DNA of 64,000 bases, from contig NC_018081.1 of NCBI RefSeq assembly GCF_000271405.2, positions 1,973,733 through 2,037,732 on the forward strand, read 5' to 3'. A program made the translations under genes and the position numbers. Under the pieces are notes generated by a model. It did no database searches and had not been told where the DNA came from. It saw only the letters and a program-made list of their open reading frames with translations. Of this stretch, positions 1 through 10,732 are shown one piece after another; position 1 is the stretch's first letter; each line of letters starts with the position of its first letter. The stretch is from Enterococcus hirae ATCC 9790 (GTDB taxonomy: Bacteria; Bacillota; Bacilli; Lactobacillales; Enterococcaceae).

Positions 1-235
1 AATCATAATAATAATAAGTAGCACTTTCATCATATCGTTCTAGACGAACCAATCCTGATGTTAAAATGTAGAGACGTTGTCGTTCATCTCCTTCATCAAA
101 TAAAATTTGTCCTTTTTTATAAGAACGAAGGATCGTATGCTCTTTAATGAGCTCAAATTCCTCGTCAGTAAAGTTTTCAAAATCAGGTTGATAGCGTAAC
201 TTTGAAAAATGATAATCAATTCTATTTATACGCAT
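1..235 (-). CDS. Crp/Fnr-family regulator (ArcR-like), N-terminal part only
   Basis: Partial gene running off the left edge; about 78 N-terminal residues are present. The start is the ATG at 235-233, preceded on the minus strand by AAGGAG. The visible part has the cyclic-nucleotide-binding fold pattern of the Crp/Fnr family: a Lys-Lys-Gly-Gln-(Ile)-Leu-Phe turn, Glu-Gly-Asp, then Leu-Tyr-Ile-Leu-X-Ser-Gly. The DNA-binding helix-turn-helix lies outside the window. Divergence from arcA suggests it is the ArcR-type activator of the arginine deiminase operon, known in enterococci and related bacteria. That role is inferred from position only. Confidence 0.75.
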   Translation of the reverse strand, partial: MRINRIDYHFSKLRYQPDFENFTDEEFELIKEHTILRSYKKGQILFDEGDERQRLYILTSGLVRLERYDESATYYYYD

Positions 236-370
236 AAAACTCCCACTCCTTACTTTCAGCTACATACTATATTGTGACTGGTTTTGGCTTAAATGTAAAG
301 TTTTAACCTAGAAGAAAAATCATGGTTAAAAAAGCAATTTTATTCTTTGTGATCAGTCTTTTTTGTTATT

Positions 371-525
371 ATGAATAATTTATACGGATAGATTGCATAA
401 TTCTTTTTAATGATTGGTATTTTTGTATAAAAAACACAATTATTACATAAAGCAAGCGCTATCAACCTTGTGAAATATCGAAAAAGAAAATATTCAAAAA
501 TAATTTTTTAATGAATAAATATTTT
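371..525 (+). promoter_or_regulatory. ARG-box-like sites upstream of arcA
   Basis: Two A/T-rich sites resemble ArgR/AhrC operators: ATGAATAATTTATAC at 371-385 and ATGAATAAATATTTT at 511-525, with an inverted half-site TATTCA at 491-496. The 474 bp between the divergent regulator and arcA is long and A/T-rich, as expected for a regulated control region. With argR about 6 kb downstream, ArgR control of the arc operon is plausible, but ARG boxes are degenerate in such A/T-rich DNA. Confidence 0.4.
450..464 (+). promoter_or_regulatory. Candidate catabolite-responsive element (cre) upstream of arcA
   Basis: AAGCAAGCGCTATCA matches the CcpA cre consensus WTGNAARCGNWWWCA at all but one fixed position (T to A at position 2). 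It lies about 250 bp upstream of arcA. CcpA-mediated carbon catabolite repression of arginine deiminase operons is established in lactic acid bacteria, so the site makes sense, although it is far from the start codon. Confidence 0.5.
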
Positions 526-709
526 TTTGAGAGAGTTTTCAGTATAAAAAAAGTGATAAAAGTTAATAAAAAATGTAAAAACGTTTATTTATTTAATTGT
601 CTTCTAATAATGTGAAATTGCTCTCGTTTTAGATGAGAAGAAATTATGAAAGTGGTTACAAAAAGGCGGTATTCTATGTATGTAATCAAAACGAAGGAGG
701 CAACACAAC

Positions 710-1939
710 ATGGATAAACCTATTCACGTTTTCTCTGAGATAGGGAAGTTAAAGACAGTTTTATTGAAACGACCTGGACAAGAAGTGGAAAATTTAACAC
801 CAGATATTATGGACCGTCTGTTGTTTGATGATATTCCATATCTGCCAATCGCACAAGAAGAGCATGACTATTTTGCAAAGACATTGCAAGATGAAGGCGT
901 CGAAACTTTATATCTAGAAAAATTAGCTGCAGAAGCAATTGATGCCGGCAATGTCAAAGAACAATTTTTAAATAAAATGTTAGACGAATCCCACATTGCA
1001 TCTTCTGCTGTAAGAGATGGTCTTCATGAGTTCCTTCTATCAATGGAAACCCAAGAAATGGTAGATAAAATTATGGCGGGTGTCCGCACGAAAGATATTT
1101 CAGTTCGTTCAAACAGTCTGTATGATCTTTCTTCAGATGACGACTATCCATTCTATATGGACCCAATGCCAAACCTTTACTTTACACGTGATCCTTCCGC
1201 ATCAATGGGAAATGGGATGACTGTTAACATGATGACATTTGAAGCACGTCGTCGTGAATCAATGTTTACTGAATACATCTTGAAACATCACCCACGTTTT
1301 GCGAACAAAGGGGTTGAAGTATGGTTAGATCGTGAAAACCCTGATCACATCGAAGGTGGAGATGAATTAATCCTAAGTGACAAAGTCGTCGCTGTAGGTA
1401 TCTCACAACGAACAAGCGCTAAAGCAATCGAAAAATTAGCACGTAATTTATTTGCTAAACATGCAGGCTTTGAAAAAGTCCTAGCAATCAAGATTCCTAA
1501 CAATCGAGCAATGATGCATTTAGATACTGTGTTTACCATGGTTGACCATGATAAATTCACGATCCATCCAGCAATCCAAAGTAAAGAAGGAAAAATGGAT
1601 GTCTTTACGATCGAACAAGCAGGCGATGATATCAAGATCGCTCATTCAGATGACTTACAAGCGTCATTAAAAGCTGCGTTAGGTTTGGATGATTTAGTCT
1701 TGATCCCAACTGGTAATGGTGATGCGATCGTTGCTCCTCGTGAACAATGGAATGATGGTTCTAACACCCTGGCAATCGCACCAGGTGTTGTCGTAACGTA
1801 CAACCGTAACTATGTATCCAATGAATTATTACGTAGCTATGGCATCAAAGTATTGGAAATCAATTCAAGTGAGTTGTCACGCGGTCGTGGTGGTCCACGC
1901 TGCATGAGCCAACCATTAGTACGTGAAGATTTAAAATAA
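710..1939 (+). CDS. arcA: Arginine deiminase
   Basis: Hydrolyses arginine to citrulline and ammonia, the first step of the cytoplasmic arginine deiminase pathway. The 409-residue length is typical. Visible motifs are FTRDP near residues 158-162, HIEGGDE near 213-219, and the C-terminal Arg-Gly-Gly-Pro-Arg-Cys-Met-Ser-Gln with catalytic Cys398. The start ATG has a strong RBS, AAGGAGG, ten bases upstream. It heads arcA-arcB-arcC. An inverted repeat follows the stop codon and may reduce readthrough into arcB. Upstream ARG-box-like and cre-like sites suggest control by arginine and carbon source. Confidence 0.97.
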   Translation: MDKPIHVFSEIGKLKTVLLKRPGQEVENLTPDIMDRLLFDDIPYLPIAQEEHDYFAKTLQDEGVETLYLEKLAAEAIDAGNVKEQFLNKMLDESHIASSAVRDGLHEFLLSMETQEMVDKIMAGVRTKDISVRSNSLYDLSSDDDYPFYMDPMPNLYFTRDPSASMGNGMTVNMMTFEARRRESMFTEYILKHHPRFANKGVEVWLDRENPDHIEGGDELILSDKVVAVGISQRTSAKAIEKLARNLFAKHAGFEKVLAIKIPNNRAMMHLDTVFTMVDHDKFTIHPAIQSKEGKMDVFTIEQAGDDIKIAHSDDLQASLKAALGLDDLVLIPTGNGDAIVAPREQWNDGSNTLAIAPGVVVTYNRNYVSNELLRSYGIKVLEINSSELSRGRGGPRCMSQPLVREDLK

Positions 1940-1947
1940 TATGAATG

Positions 1948-1979
1948 CTAGTGGCAGTCTAACTGTCAGCTGCCACTAG
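1948..1979 (+). terminator. Intercistronic stem-loop between arcA and arcB
   Basis: A perfect 10-bp stem, CTAGTGGCAG pairing with CTGCCACTAG, with a 12-nt loop, 8 bp after the arcA stop. It lacks a long T run, so it probably attenuates or stabilises the 3' end of arcA mRNA rather than terminating fully. Confidence 0.6.
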
Positions 1980-2027
1980 ATTTCCTCTTTAAAACAAAAA
2001 CAAACAACCTAAAGGAGAATTTTAGTT

Positions 2028-3047
2028 ATGAAAGAGTCAGTATTTCAAGGAAGAAGTTTATTAGCAGAAAAAGATTTTACAAAAGAAGAATTGCAATATC
2101 TAATCGATTTTTCTGAGCACTTAAAAGATTTGAAAAAACGTGGCATTCCACATCACTACTTAGAAGGTAAAAACATTGCACTTTTATTTGAAAAAACGTC
2201 TACTCGTACACGTGCAGCTTTTACAACTGCAGCAATCGATTTAGGTGCGCATCCTGAATATCTAGGTGCCAATGATATCCAATTAGGTAAAAAAGAATCA
2301 ACAGAAGATACAGCTAAAGTATTAGGTCGAATGTTTGACGGAATTGAGTTCCGCGGCTTTAGCCAAAAAATGGTGGAAGAACTAGCAGAATTTTCTGGTG
2401 TTCCAGTATGGAATGGCTTAACAGACGAATGGCATCCAACACAAATGATCGCAGATTTCTTAACAATCCAAGAAAACTTTGGAACAGTTGAAGGAATCAC
2501 AGTGGCGTATTGTGGTGACGGACGTAACAACATGGCGAACTCTTTACTTGTGACTGGGGCTATTTTAGGTGCAAACATGCGTATCGTAGCACCAAAAGAA
2601 TTACAACCAGAAGAAGAAATCGTCAAAATGGCAGAAGAATTTGCTGCTAAATCTGGTTCACAATTAATGATCACTGATGACGTGGATAAAGGTGTTGACG
2701 GTGCTGACGTACTTTATTCAGATGTTTGGGTATCAATGGGTGAAGAAGATAAATTTGAAGAACGAATCAAATTGTTGAAACCTTACCAAATCAACATGGA
2801 AATGATCGAAAAAACGCACAATACTGACCGTTTGATTTTCTTACATTGCTTACCAGCGTTCCATGATACAAACACAATCTATGGTGAACAAATGAAAGAA
2901 CGCTTCGGCATTACTGAGATGGAAGTTACTGATGAAGTCTTCCGCAGTAAATATGCACGTCAATTCGACCAAGCAGAAAACCGCATGCACTCAATCAAAG
3001 CGATCATGGCAGCAACACTTGGTAACTTGTTTATTCCTCGTGTGTAA
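2028..3047 (+). CDS. arcB: Ornithine carbamoyltransferase (catabolic)
   Basis: Converts citrulline and phosphate to ornithine and carbamoyl phosphate, the second step of the deiminase pathway. 339 residues, usual for the family. The carbamoyl-phosphate site Ser-Thr-Arg-Thr-Arg is at 58-62; the ornithine-site HCLPAFHD is near 274-281; Asp-Gly-Arg-Asn-Asn lies mid-protein. RBS AAAGGAGA precedes the ATG. The gene would be called argF by homology alone; its place between arcA and arcC indicates the catabolic enzyme. Stem-loops lie on both sides. Confidence 0.95.
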   Translation: MKESVFQGRSLLAEKDFTKEELQYLIDFSEHLKDLKKRGIPHHYLEGKNIALLFEKTSTRTRAAFTTAAIDLGAHPEYLGANDIQLGKKESTEDTAKVLGRMFDGIEFRGFSQKMVEELAEFSGVPVWNGLTDEWHPTQMIADFLTIQENFGTVEGITVAYCGDGRNNMANSLLVTGAILGANMRIVAPKELQPEEEIVKMAEEFAAKSGSQLMITDDVDKGVDGADVLYSDVWVSMGEEDKFEERIKLLKPYQINMEMIEKTHNTDRLIFLHCLPAFHDTNTIYGEQMKERFGITEMEVTDEVFRSKYARQFDQAENRMHSIKAIMAATLGNLFIPRV

Positions 3048-3073
3048 CGGTTAATCACATTCATCTCAAGAAC

Positions 3074-3119
3074 AAAACGAGTCAGCTTTAATGGACCTCA
3101 TCATGGGCTGGCTTGTTTT
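3074..3119 (+). terminator. Stem-loop between arcB and arcC
   Basis: The 13-nt arms AAAACGAGTCAGC (3074-3086) and GCTGGCTTGTTTT (3107-3119) pair with two G-U wobbles. The A arm opposite a T-rich 3' arm resembles a weak intrinsic terminator, so arcC may be expressed below arcA-arcB or partly processed. Confidence 0.55.
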
Positions 3120-3163
3120 GTCATTGAGAAAATTCAGAACTCTCTGGAGAAAGGAAGACAAAT

Positions 3164-4114
3164 ATGGCAAATCGTAAAGTAGTTGTCGCATTAGGTGGTA
3201 ATGCGATTTTATCAACAGATGCAAGTGCAAAAGCACAACAAGAGGCATTGATGGAAACAGCAAAATACTTAGTAAAATTCATTGAACAAGGGGATGAGTT
3301 GATCATTTCTCACGGGAATGGACCACAAGTAGGGAATTTGCTGATCCAACAACAAGCAGCTGACTCAGAAAAGACACCAGCGATGCCTTTAGATACTTGT
3401 GTTGCAATGACAGAAGGATCAATTGGGTATTGGTTACAAAATGCAATGGGTGAAGTATTGAAAGAAAAAGGCATCGATAAAGATGTGGTTTCACTTGTTA
3501 CGCAAGTCATCGTTGATGAAAACGATCCATCATTTAAAAACCCAAGCAAACCAGTAGGACCATTCTATACCGAAGAAGAAGCCAATGAACAAATGAAAGC
3601 TGATTCAACAGTAACCTTTAAAGAAGATGCTGGTCGTGGCTGGCGTAAAGTAGTGGCTTCTCCTAAACCAATTTCAATTAAAGAAGCACGAGTGATTGAA
3701 ACGCTAGTAGAACAAGGCGTGATTACAGTCTCTGTTGGTGGTGGTGGAATTCCTGTTGTGGAAACGGCAACTGGTTTAGAAGGTAGAGAAGCGGTTATCG
3801 ATAAAGATTTTGCTTCTGAAAAATTAGCGGAAATTATCGATGCAGATCTATTGATCGTTTTAACTGGAGTAGATAATGTTTATGTAAATTATCAAAAACC
3901 AGATCAAAAGAAACTAGAAACTGTTTCAGTTTCAGAAATGAAGCAATACATTGATGAAAATCAATTTGCACCAGGAAGTATGCTGCCAAAAGTCGAAGCG
4001 GCAATTGCCTTTGTTGAGGCAAAACCAAAAGCTAAAGCGATTATTACTTCTTTAGAAAATATCGAGAACCTTCTCGCATCTGAAGAAGGAACGATCATCG
4101 TAGCGGATAACTAA
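3164..4114 (+). CDS. arcC: Carbamate kinase
   Basis: Transfers phosphate from carbamoyl phosphate to ADP, yielding ATP, CO2 and ammonia; the ATP-producing last step of the arginine deiminase pathway. 316 residues, amino-acid-kinase fold: Ala-Leu-Gly-Gly-Asn-Ala near residues 9-14, Ser-His-Gly-Asn-Gly-Pro-Gln-Val near 47-54, and a Gly-rich segment Val-Gly-Gly-Gly-Gly-Ile-Pro-Val near 190. RBS AGAAAGGAAG precedes the ATG. Last gene of the arc operon as seen here. No arcD antiporter follows, so the arginine/ornithine exchanger must be encoded elsewhere. Confidence 0.95.
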   Translation: MANRKVVVALGGNAILSTDASAKAQQEALMETAKYLVKFIEQGDELIISHGNGPQVGNLLIQQQAADSEKTPAMPLDTCVAMTEGSIGYWLQNAMGEVLKEKGIDKDVVSLVTQVIVDENDPSFKNPSKPVGPFYTEEEANEQMKADSTVTFKEDAGRGWRKVVASPKPISIKEARVIETLVEQGVITVSVGGGGIPVVETATGLEGREAVIDKDFASEKLAEIIDADLLIVLTGVDNVYVNYQKPDQKKLETVSVSEMKQYIDENQFAPGSMLPKVEAAIAFVEAKPKAKAIITSLENIENLLASEEGTIIVADN

Positions 4115-4145
4115 GAATTCTTTTTCTTAGGAGATGAACTATGTT

Positions 4146-4197
4146 AAAAAGTGTCCAGTTGGTATTTCTTCTCCTTTAGACCTTCTGGACATTTTTT
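4146..4197 (+). terminator. Intrinsic terminator of the arc operon
   Basis: The arms AAAAAGTGTCCAG and CTGGACATTTTTT form a stem followed by a T run, 32 bp after arcC. Confidence 0.8.
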
Positions 4198-4269
4198 ATA
4201 AGAAATCCCTAGCCAGCAGTTTTTTTTTCTGCTATAATTCAATTAATATAATAATTTCATAGTTTGTTG

Positions 4270-4492
4270 AACAAGAGAGTAATTGTATTTACTTGATCAA
4301 AGCGAGTTTGGGTGTGGTGAAAGCCAAACGAGAGGATACAATGAAGCGCACTTGGAGAACTCTGTCTAAGACAGACGGCTATCAACCGATATCAGATGAA
4401 GCTGGTCCTAGCAAATAGGACAACTGGAGTGGTACCGCGGGATATCTCGTCTCTAGTGATCATAGTTATCTATGATCACTAGAGATTTTTTT
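4270..4492 (+). promoter_or_regulatory. T-box riboswitch leader of argS (arginine-type)
   Basis: Complete T-box architecture. Stem I has an AGTA on the 5' side, a helix ATTGTAT/ATACAAT, and GAA on the 3' side followed by the apparent specifier CGC (Arg) at 4347-4349. The conserved T-box AACTGGAGTGGTACCGCGG is at 4422-4440. A terminator with a 15-bp stem (CTCTAGTGATCATAG and its complement) and T7 ends at 4492. Uncharged tRNA-Arg should stabilise the antiterminator and switch on argS. The specifier assignment is by alignment to the second T-box in this window and fits the downstream gene. Confidence 0.92.
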
Positions 4493-4530
4493 GTTTTCAG
4501 CAAACAAAAGTATTTATAGGAGGAATGTAA

Positions 4531-6222
4531 ATGAATAACAAAGATATTGTATCAAAAGCGATCTATGACGTTGTCAAAGACGATCTTACAATGGAACAAG
4601 TAGAAAAACTATTAGAAAATCCAAAATCTGCAGACCATGGGGATGTAGCCTTTCCTGCCTTTTCATTAGCGAAAATCTATCGAAAAGCCCCTCAACAAAT
4701 TGCAGCTGACCTAGCAGAAAAAATCGATTCAACAAACTTTGAAAAAATCGAAGTGGTTGGTCCTTACTTAAACTTCTTTATGAATAAAGCGATGATCAGT
4801 AAAGAAGTTTTGGCTTCTGTCGTGAAAGAAAAAGAACATTATGGCGACAGCTCCATCGGAAATAACGGAAACGTACCAATCGATATGTCTTCTCCTAATA
4901 TTGCAAAGCCGATTTCAATGGGGCATTTGCGTTCTACAGTTATCGGGAACTCCATCGGATTTATCATGGAAAAATTAGGCTACAACCCGATTCGTATCAA
5001 TCATTTAGGAGATTGGGGCACACAGTTTGGGAAACTGATTGTGGCTTATAAAAAATGGGGTTCAGAAGAAGCAGTACGTTCTGAACCAATCAATGAATTG
5101 TTGCGTCTGTATGTTCAATTCCATGAAGTGGCTGAAACAGAACCAGAATTGAATGATGAAGCACGTTCATGGTTTAAACGTTTGGAAGAAGGCGACAAAG
5201 AAGCCATTGAATTATGGCAATGGTTCCGCGACGAATCTATGAAAGAGTTCAATAAAATCTACGATCTATTAGAAGTTCGTTTTGATTCTTTAAATGGTGA
5301 AGCTTTCTATAACGATAAAATGGATGAAATCGTAGAACTTTTAGAAGAAAAACATTTATTGCAAGCAGATAAAGGTGCTGAAATCGTTGACTTATCAGCT
5401 TATGATTTGAACCCAGCGTTGATCAAGAAATCAGATGGTGCAACACTTTATATCACTCGTGATTTAGCAGCAGCTCTTTACCGCAAACGCACCTATGATT
5501 TTAAACAATCATTGTATGTTGTCGGAAACGAACAAAGTTATCACTTCAAACAATTGAAAGCTCTTCTTAAAGAATTAGGCTTTGATTGGTCAGATGATAT
5601 GCATCACATCCCATTCGGATTGATTACTCAAGGTGGTAAAAAACTATCAACACGTAAAGGGAAAATTGTTTTACTTGAAGAAGTGCTAAATGAAGCCATT
5701 GACTCTGCTAAAGAACAGATCAGTGAGAAAAATCCTGATTTAGAAAATAAAGATGTGGTAGCTAAACAAGTCGGTGTTGGCGCAGTTATCTTCCATGATT
5801 TAAAAAACGATCGCCTAAATACATTTGACTTTAATTTAGAAGAAGTTGTCCGTTTCGAAGGTGAAACAGGACCTTATGTACAATATACACATGCTCGTGC
5901 TGTCAGCTTGTTAGCAAAAGCCGACTTTACGCCATCGGCAGATCAAGAATACGCCTTGAATGATGAAAACAGCTGGGAAGTTGTAAAATTGATTCAAAAA
6001 TACCCAGAAACTGTTTTACAAGCAGGTGAAAAATACGAACCGTCTATTATTGCGAAACATGCAATCAAGTTAGCTCAAGCATTTAATAAATATTATGCAC
6101 ATACTAAAATTTTAGTTGAAGATGACCAAAAAGAAGCGCGTTTAGCATTAGTTTATGCTGTAACAGTCTTGTTAAAAGAAGATTTACGTTTGCTTGGCTT
6201 ACACGCACCAGATAAAATGTAA
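4531..6222 (+). CDS. argS: Arginyl-tRNA synthetase
   Basis: Class I aminoacyl-tRNA synthetase charging tRNA-Arg. 563 residues, normal length. The N-terminal Add-1-type domain is followed by the HIGH-equivalent MGHLRST near residues 129-135, a KMSK-equivalent KLSTRKG near 371-377, and a C-terminal DALR-type anticodon-binding domain ending near [21 protein letters not shown] precedes the ATG. Expression is controlled by the T-box leader just upstream. Its place between arcC and argR links charging capacity to arginine catabolism, since the deiminase pathway consumes the same amino acid. Confidence 0.97.
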   Translation: MNNKDIVSKAIYDVVKDDLTMEQVEKLLENPKSADHGDVAFPAFSLAKIYRKAPQQIAADLAEKIDSTNFEKIEVVGPYLNFFMNKAMISKEVLASVVKEKEHYGDSSIGNNGNVPIDMSSPNIAKPISMGHLRSTVIGNSIGFIMEKLGYNPIRINHLGDWGTQFGKLIVAYKKWGSEEAVRSEPINELLRLYVQFHEVAETEPELNDEARSWFKRLEEGDKEAIELWQWFRDESMKEFNKIYDLLEVRFDSLNGEAFYNDKMDEIVELLEEKHLLQADKGAEIVDLSAYDLNPALIKKSDGATLYITRDLAAALYRKRTYDFKQSLYVVGNEQSYHFKQLKALLKELGFDWSDDMHHIPFGLITQGGKKLSTRKGKIVLLEEVLNEAIDSAKEQISEKNPDLENKDVVAKQVGVGAVIFHDLKNDRLNTFDFNLEEVVRFEGETGPYVQYTHARAVSLLAKADFTPSADQEYALNDENSWEVVKLIQKYPETVLQAGEKYEPSIIAKHAIKLAQAFNKYYAHTKILVEDDQKEARLALVYAVTVLLKEDLRLLGLHAPDKM

Positions 6223-6239
6223 GAAAAGTAACGTACACA

Positions 6240-6301
6240 AATAAACCGTCCCTTACGAAAGGCTTACTTATAATAGTAGCTTTCGTGAGGGTCGGTTTAT
6301 T
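6240..6301. terminator. Bidirectional terminator between argS and argR
   Basis: Long stem: AATAAACCGTCCCTTACGAA on the left arm against its near-complement ending CGGTTTATT on the right, with T-rich flanks on both sides. It separates the convergent argS and argR. Confidence 0.75.
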
Positions 6302-6372
6302 TTATATAGAAGTGATTGGGACAGATATCATCCATTCATTGATTCATGCTGCGTTGATTAAATTTAGTTGGC

Positions 6373-6852
6373 TTAAAAAAGTGTTGTTTCTTTGGGAGCA
6401 TGTAAGAAGGCTTCCACCAATTTTGCTTCTTCTTCATCTTTGGAAATGATAATGGTTGTATCGAACCCAGCAATCGTACTGACGATATGAGGTGGTTTGA
6501 TATCGTCTAAAACGGCAGCGAAAAGATGTGCGTTGTCTGGTAAGGTATGGACGACCGTCAGAAAATGGACCCGTTCCACTTTTAACACGATGTCTTCGAT
6601 CATTTGGACTAACCGTTTTTCATCATCTGTTTTTGCTTCGAGTCCTTTTTTTCCTTGAAAAAGAACAAAATGGGAAACGCCATTTTCATCTGGTACTTTT
6701 ACGATTTTTAAGTCACGAATATCTCTGGAAATCGTAGCTTGTGTCGCTGTCACACCATAATTCTCCAGTTTGGCCAAGAGTTCTTCTTGTGTACGGATCG
6801 TAAATTCCCCGATCACTTGTTTAATAAGTAAATGTCGCTCAGATTTACGCAT
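6373..6852 (-). CDS. argR: ArgR-family arginine repressor
   Basis: Hexameric arginine-sensing transcription factor. 159 residues. The N-terminal winged helix carries the signature Ala-Thr-Ile-Ser-Arg-Asp-Ile-Arg-Asp-Leu near residues 38-47. The C-terminal arginine-binding and oligomerisation domain contains Ile-Ala-Gly-Phe-Asp-Thr-Thr-Ile near 128-135. The start ATG at 6852 is preceded by AAAGGAG. It lies convergent to argS and near the arc operon, so it is probably an ArgR/AhrC-type regulator of arginine catabolism. Enterococci commonly carry more than one ArgR paralogue; which one this is cannot be decided here. Confidence 0.92.
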   Translation of the reverse strand: MRKSERHLLIKQVIGEFTIRTQEELLAKLENYGVTATQATISRDIRDLKIVKVPDENGVSHFVLFQGKKGLEAKTDDEKRLVQMIEDIVLKVERVHFLTVVHTLPDNAHLFAAVLDDIKPPHIVSTIAGFDTTIIISKDEEEAKLVEAFLHAPKETTLF

Positions 6853-7018
6853 ATTCTTTCTCCTTTACGAAAGATTTCACATGTATCATATCAAAAAAAA
6901 TCGAGTTGCCCAATATTATTCTGATTTATGAGATAACTCTAGGAATTATGATCATTTGTTAATGAGAGAGTAAAGCATAAAAGATGAGAATAAATGCAGA
7001 GGCAACTAGAGATTTCTC

Positions 7019-7238
7019 TTGATATTTACTAGCAAGTCAGGTAAAATATTGAATGTTGAGCAAGAATGTCTCTTTAGCTATTGCTATACAGGTAGGTTAC
7101 TTGTATAATGTTTGAAGATGCTTTTTGTATCAATAAATCCACATTCCTGTTGGATCGTTGATAGGTGCTTGAAAAAGTTTGTCAGCGAGGTGAAAGACAG
7201 GGAGAGGAAAAATAAAAACCAAATCGGAGGAAACAAAA
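7019..7238 (+). promoter_or_regulatory. rpsB promoter and structured leader
   Basis: Promoter: TTGATA at 7019-7024, a 17-bp spacer, TAAAAT at 7042-7047. The roughly 190-nt untranslated leader contains a hairpin TATACAGGTA/TACTTGTATA at 7086-7108. Such a long leader ahead of a ribosomal protein gene may be an autoregulatory S2-binding element, but no known family is recognised with certainty. The remaining bases back to 6853 show nothing beyond A/T-rich sequence. Confidence 0.6.
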
Positions 7239-8021
7239 ATGGCAGTAATTTCAATGAAACAATTACTAGAAGCCGGCGTACATTTTGGTCACCAAACTCG
7301 TCGCTGGAACCCAAAAATGAAGAAATATATCTTCACAGAAAGAAACGGAATCTACATCATCGACTTACAAAAAACTGTTAAGTTAGTAGATGCAGCTTAT
7401 GACTACATGAAGAGCGTTGCAGAAGAAGGCGGCGTGGCTTTATTCGTAGGTACGAAAAAACAAGCACAAGAAGCAATCAAAGATGAAGCAACACGTGCTG
7501 GACAATACTTTGTAAACCATCGTTGGTTAGGTGGAACATTGACTAACTGGGATACAATCCAAAAACGTATCAGCCGTTTGAAACAAATCAATGCAATGGA
7601 AGAAGATGGAACTTTTGAAGTTCTACCTAAAAAAGAAGTTGCTGGTTTGAACAAACAACGTGAACGTCTTGAAAAATTCTTGGGTGGTATCGCTGATATG
7701 CCAAGAATTCCAGATGTAATGTACATCGTTGACCCACGTAAAGAGCGCATTGCTGTTCAAGAAGCGCATAAATTAAATATCCCAATCGTAGCTATGGTTG
7801 ATACAAACTGCGACCCAGACGAAATCGACGTAGTTATCCCTTCAAATGACGATGCAATCCGTGCCGTTAAATTGATTACTTCAAAAATGGCTGATGCATT
7901 TATCGAAGGTAACCAAGGGGAAGACCAAGTAGTTGAAGAAGACTTTGTAGTAGAAAACAATGCTACTTCAATCGAAGAAATCGTTGACGTTGTAGAAGGC
8001 GACAACACTTCAGCAGAATAA
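7239..8021 (+). CDS. rpsB: 30S ribosomal protein uS2
   Basis: Structural protein of the small ribosomal subunit, near the head-body junction. 260 residues. The N-terminus [19 protein letters not shown] and the central Asp-Pro-Arg-Lys-Glu...Ile-Ala-Val-Gln-Glu-Ala are typical of S2. The acidic C-terminal tail (Glu/Asp-rich from about residue 225) is common in Firmicutes. RBS CGGAGGA precedes the ATG. It is followed by tsf, the usual gene pair, with an attenuating terminator between them. Confidence 0.97.
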   Translation: MAVISMKQLLEAGVHFGHQTRRWNPKMKKYIFTERNGIYIIDLQKTVKLVDAAYDYMKSVAEEGGVALFVGTKKQAQEAIKDEATRAGQYFVNHRWLGGTLTNWDTIQKRISRLKQINAMEEDGTFEVLPKKEVAGLNKQRERLEKFLGGIADMPRIPDVMYIVDPRKERIAVQEAHKLNIPIVAMVDTNCDPDEIDVVIPSNDDAIRAVKLITSKMADAFIEGNQGEDQVVEEDFVVENNATSIEEIVDVVEGDNTSAE

Positions 8022-8036
8022 TTTTTAAATGATGGA

Positions 8037-8090
8037 GCTGTTTCAAAGGCTAGGCGACAAGCCTCACTCTCCTTTGAAACAGCTTTTTTT
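8037..8090 (+). terminator. Attenuating terminator between rpsB and tsf
   Basis: A 13-bp stem GCTGTTTCAAAGG/CCTTTGAAACAGC followed by T7. It would reduce transcription of tsf relative to rpsB if both share the upstream promoter. Confidence 0.85.
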
Positions 8091-8117
8091 AAAAAGAAAC
8101 TATAGGAGGATACAATA

Positions 8118-8999
8118 ATGGCAGACGTAACAGCTAAAATGGTAAAAGAACTACGCGAAATGACAGGCGTAGGTATGATGGATGCGAAAAAAGCATTAGT
8201 TGAAGTAGAAGGCGATATGGAAAAAGCAGTAGATCTTTTACGTGAAAAAGGAATGGCTAAAGCAGCTAAGAAAAATGATCGTATTGCAGCTGAAGGATTA
8301 GCTTCAGTAGCAATCAAAGGAAATACTGCAGCAATCGTTGAAGTTAACTCAGAAACAGACTTTGTTTCTAAAAACGAAATGTTCCAAGATCTAGTGAAAG
8401 AAATCGCTGAACTTGTTGCAGAAAACAAACCTGCAGACATGGAAGCTGCAATGAAGATCAAAACAGAAAAAGGTACGATCGAATCTGACTTGATCGAAGC
8501 AACACAAGTAATCGGAGAAAAAATCAGCTTCCGTCGTTTTGAAGTAGTTGAAAAAGAAGATAACGCTGCTTTCGGTGGTTACTTACACATGGGCGGACGT
8601 ATCGCTGTATTGACTGTTTTAGATGGAACAACTGATGAATCTGTAGCAAGAGACGTTGCTATGCACGTAGCTGCAATCAATCCTCGCTATGTAAACGAAA
8701 CTCAAATTCCTGAAGCTGAATTAGAACATGAAAAAACTGTTCTTACAGAACAAGCTTTAAACGAAGGTAAGCCTGCTAATATCGTTGAAAAAATGGTAGA
8801 AGGACGCTTGAAGAAATTTAAAGCAGAAATCGCTTTGGTTGACCAACCATTCGTTAAAGATCCTGATATGACTGTTGAAAAATATGTTGCTTCTAAAGGT
8901 GCTACAGTGAAAACTTTTGTACGCTTTGAAGTTGGCGAAGGAATCGAAAAACGCGAAGACAACTTTGTTGAAGAAGTTATGAACCAAGTGAAAAAATAA
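8118..8999 (+). CDS. tsf: Elongation factor Ts
   Basis: Guanine-nucleotide exchange factor that regenerates EF-Tu-GTP. 293 residues. The N-terminal UBA-like domain includes [16 protein letters not shown] near residues 12-27. The core contains the Thr-Asp-Phe-Val motif near 80-83 that contacts EF-Tu, and the C-terminal dimerisation region ends [21 protein letters not shown] precedes the ATG. Usual rpsB-tsf-pyrH-frr order. Confidence 0.97.
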   Translation: MADVTAKMVKELREMTGVGMMDAKKALVEVEGDMEKAVDLLREKGMAKAAKKNDRIAAEGLASVAIKGNTAAIVEVNSETDFVSKNEMFQDLVKEIAELVAENKPADMEAAMKIKTEKGTIESDLIEATQVIGEKISFRRFEVVEKEDNAAFGGYLHMGGRIAVLTVLDGTTDESVARDVAMHVAAINPRYVNETQIPEAELEHEKTVLTEQALNEGKPANIVEKMVEGRLKKFKAEIALVDQPFVKDPDMTVEKYVASKGATVKTFVRFEVGEGIEKREDNFVEEVMNQVKK

Positions 9000-9020
9000 T
9001 TCTGAAAATTGAGTATATGT

Positions 9021-9078
9021 TATCTAATGTTGATTCATTTTGCGAGTCACTTTTTAAATGTTGGATCAACATTAGATA
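9021..9078 (+). terminator. Inverted repeat downstream of tsf
   Basis: A perfect 14-bp stem TATCTAATGTTGAT/ATCAACATTAGATA with a 30-nt loop. No T run follows directly; a conventional terminator comes 19 bp later. It may protect the tsf mRNA 3' end. Confidence 0.6.
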
Positions 9079-9096
9079 GTATGCTTATTTGGAATT

Positions 9097-9134
9097 AAAA
9101 AGGAGCAGCGACGTATGTCACAGCTCTTTTTTTT
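9097..9134 (+). terminator. Terminator between tsf and pyrH
   Basis: AAAAGGAGC pairs with GCTCTTTTTTTT around an inner GAC-GTAT-GTC hairpin, giving a stem with a long T tract. Confidence 0.75.
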
Positions 9135-9142
9135 AGGCATAG

Positions 9143-9943
<801 letters not shown>

Positions 9944-9946
9944 AAA

Positions 9947-10504
9947 ATGGCAGATGCAATTATGACAGAAGCAAAAGAAAAGATGCAAAAAGCAGCACAA
10001 AATTTACAACGTGAGCTTGGACAAATTCGTGCAGGACGTGCCAATGCAAGTTTACTTGATCGAATCACAGTTAATTATTATGGTGCACCAACACCTTTGA
10101 ACCAAATGGCTTCAATTCAAATCCCGGAAGCACGTGTTTTAATGATCACTCCATTTGATAAGAGCATTTTACAAGATGTTGAAAAAGCAATTATGGCAAG
10201 TGATATTGGAATCAGTCCAACCAATGATGGGAATGTCATTCGTTTAATTATTCCTCAATTAACTGAAGAACGTCGTAAAGAATTAGCAAAAGATGTAAAA
10301 AAAGAAGCAGAAAATGCGAAAATCGCTGTTCGTAACATTCGTCGTGATGCAATTGATGAATACAAAAAACAACAAAAAAATGGCGATATCACAGAAGATG
10401 ATCTACGTGGATTAGAAAAAGAAGTACAAAAACTAACCGATGAAAGCATCAAAGAAGTAGATAAAATCGCTAGTGACAAAGAACAAGAATTACTGGATGT
10501 TTAA
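9947..10504 (+). CDS. frr: Ribosome recycling factor
   Basis: Splits the post-termination ribosome together with EF-G. 185 residues, the standard length for a tRNA-mimic three-helix bundle plus alpha/beta domain. Typical [10 protein letters not shown] near residues 28-37 and a Lys/Glu-rich helical C-terminal half. RBS AAGGGGGA overlaps the end of pyrH. Confidence 0.97.
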   Translation: MADAIMTEAKEKMQKAAQNLQRELGQIRAGRANASLLDRITVNYYGAPTPLNQMASIQIPEARVLMITPFDKSILQDVEKAIMASDIGISPTNDGNVIRLIIPQLTEERRKELAKDVKKEAENAKIAVRNIRRDAIDEYKKQQKNGDITEDDLRGLEKEVQKLTDESIKEVDKIASDKEQELLDV

Positions 10505-10564
10505 TCATAAAGCTTGGTAGAATCAGTCTTTTATCAATGCCGTTTATGTATTTTTACACCTACT

Positions 10565-10602
10565 AAAAAGCCTTGGACGATTTCTTGTCCTAGGCTTTTT
10601 TT
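10565..10602 (+). terminator. Terminator of pyrH-frr
   Basis: AAAAAGCCTTGGAC pairs with GTCCTAGGCTTTTTTT with one T-T mismatch. Confidence 0.85.
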
Positions 10603-10732
10603 ATAGCAAAAGTTAAAAAATAAGAAAAAAGTCGTAGAAATAACTAAAAAAGTAATCCAGCATAGGAAATCACGTGATAAATTGATATAATACTAAAGAT
10701 AGTGGTAACTTTTAAGTATAGGAGGAAAAAGA

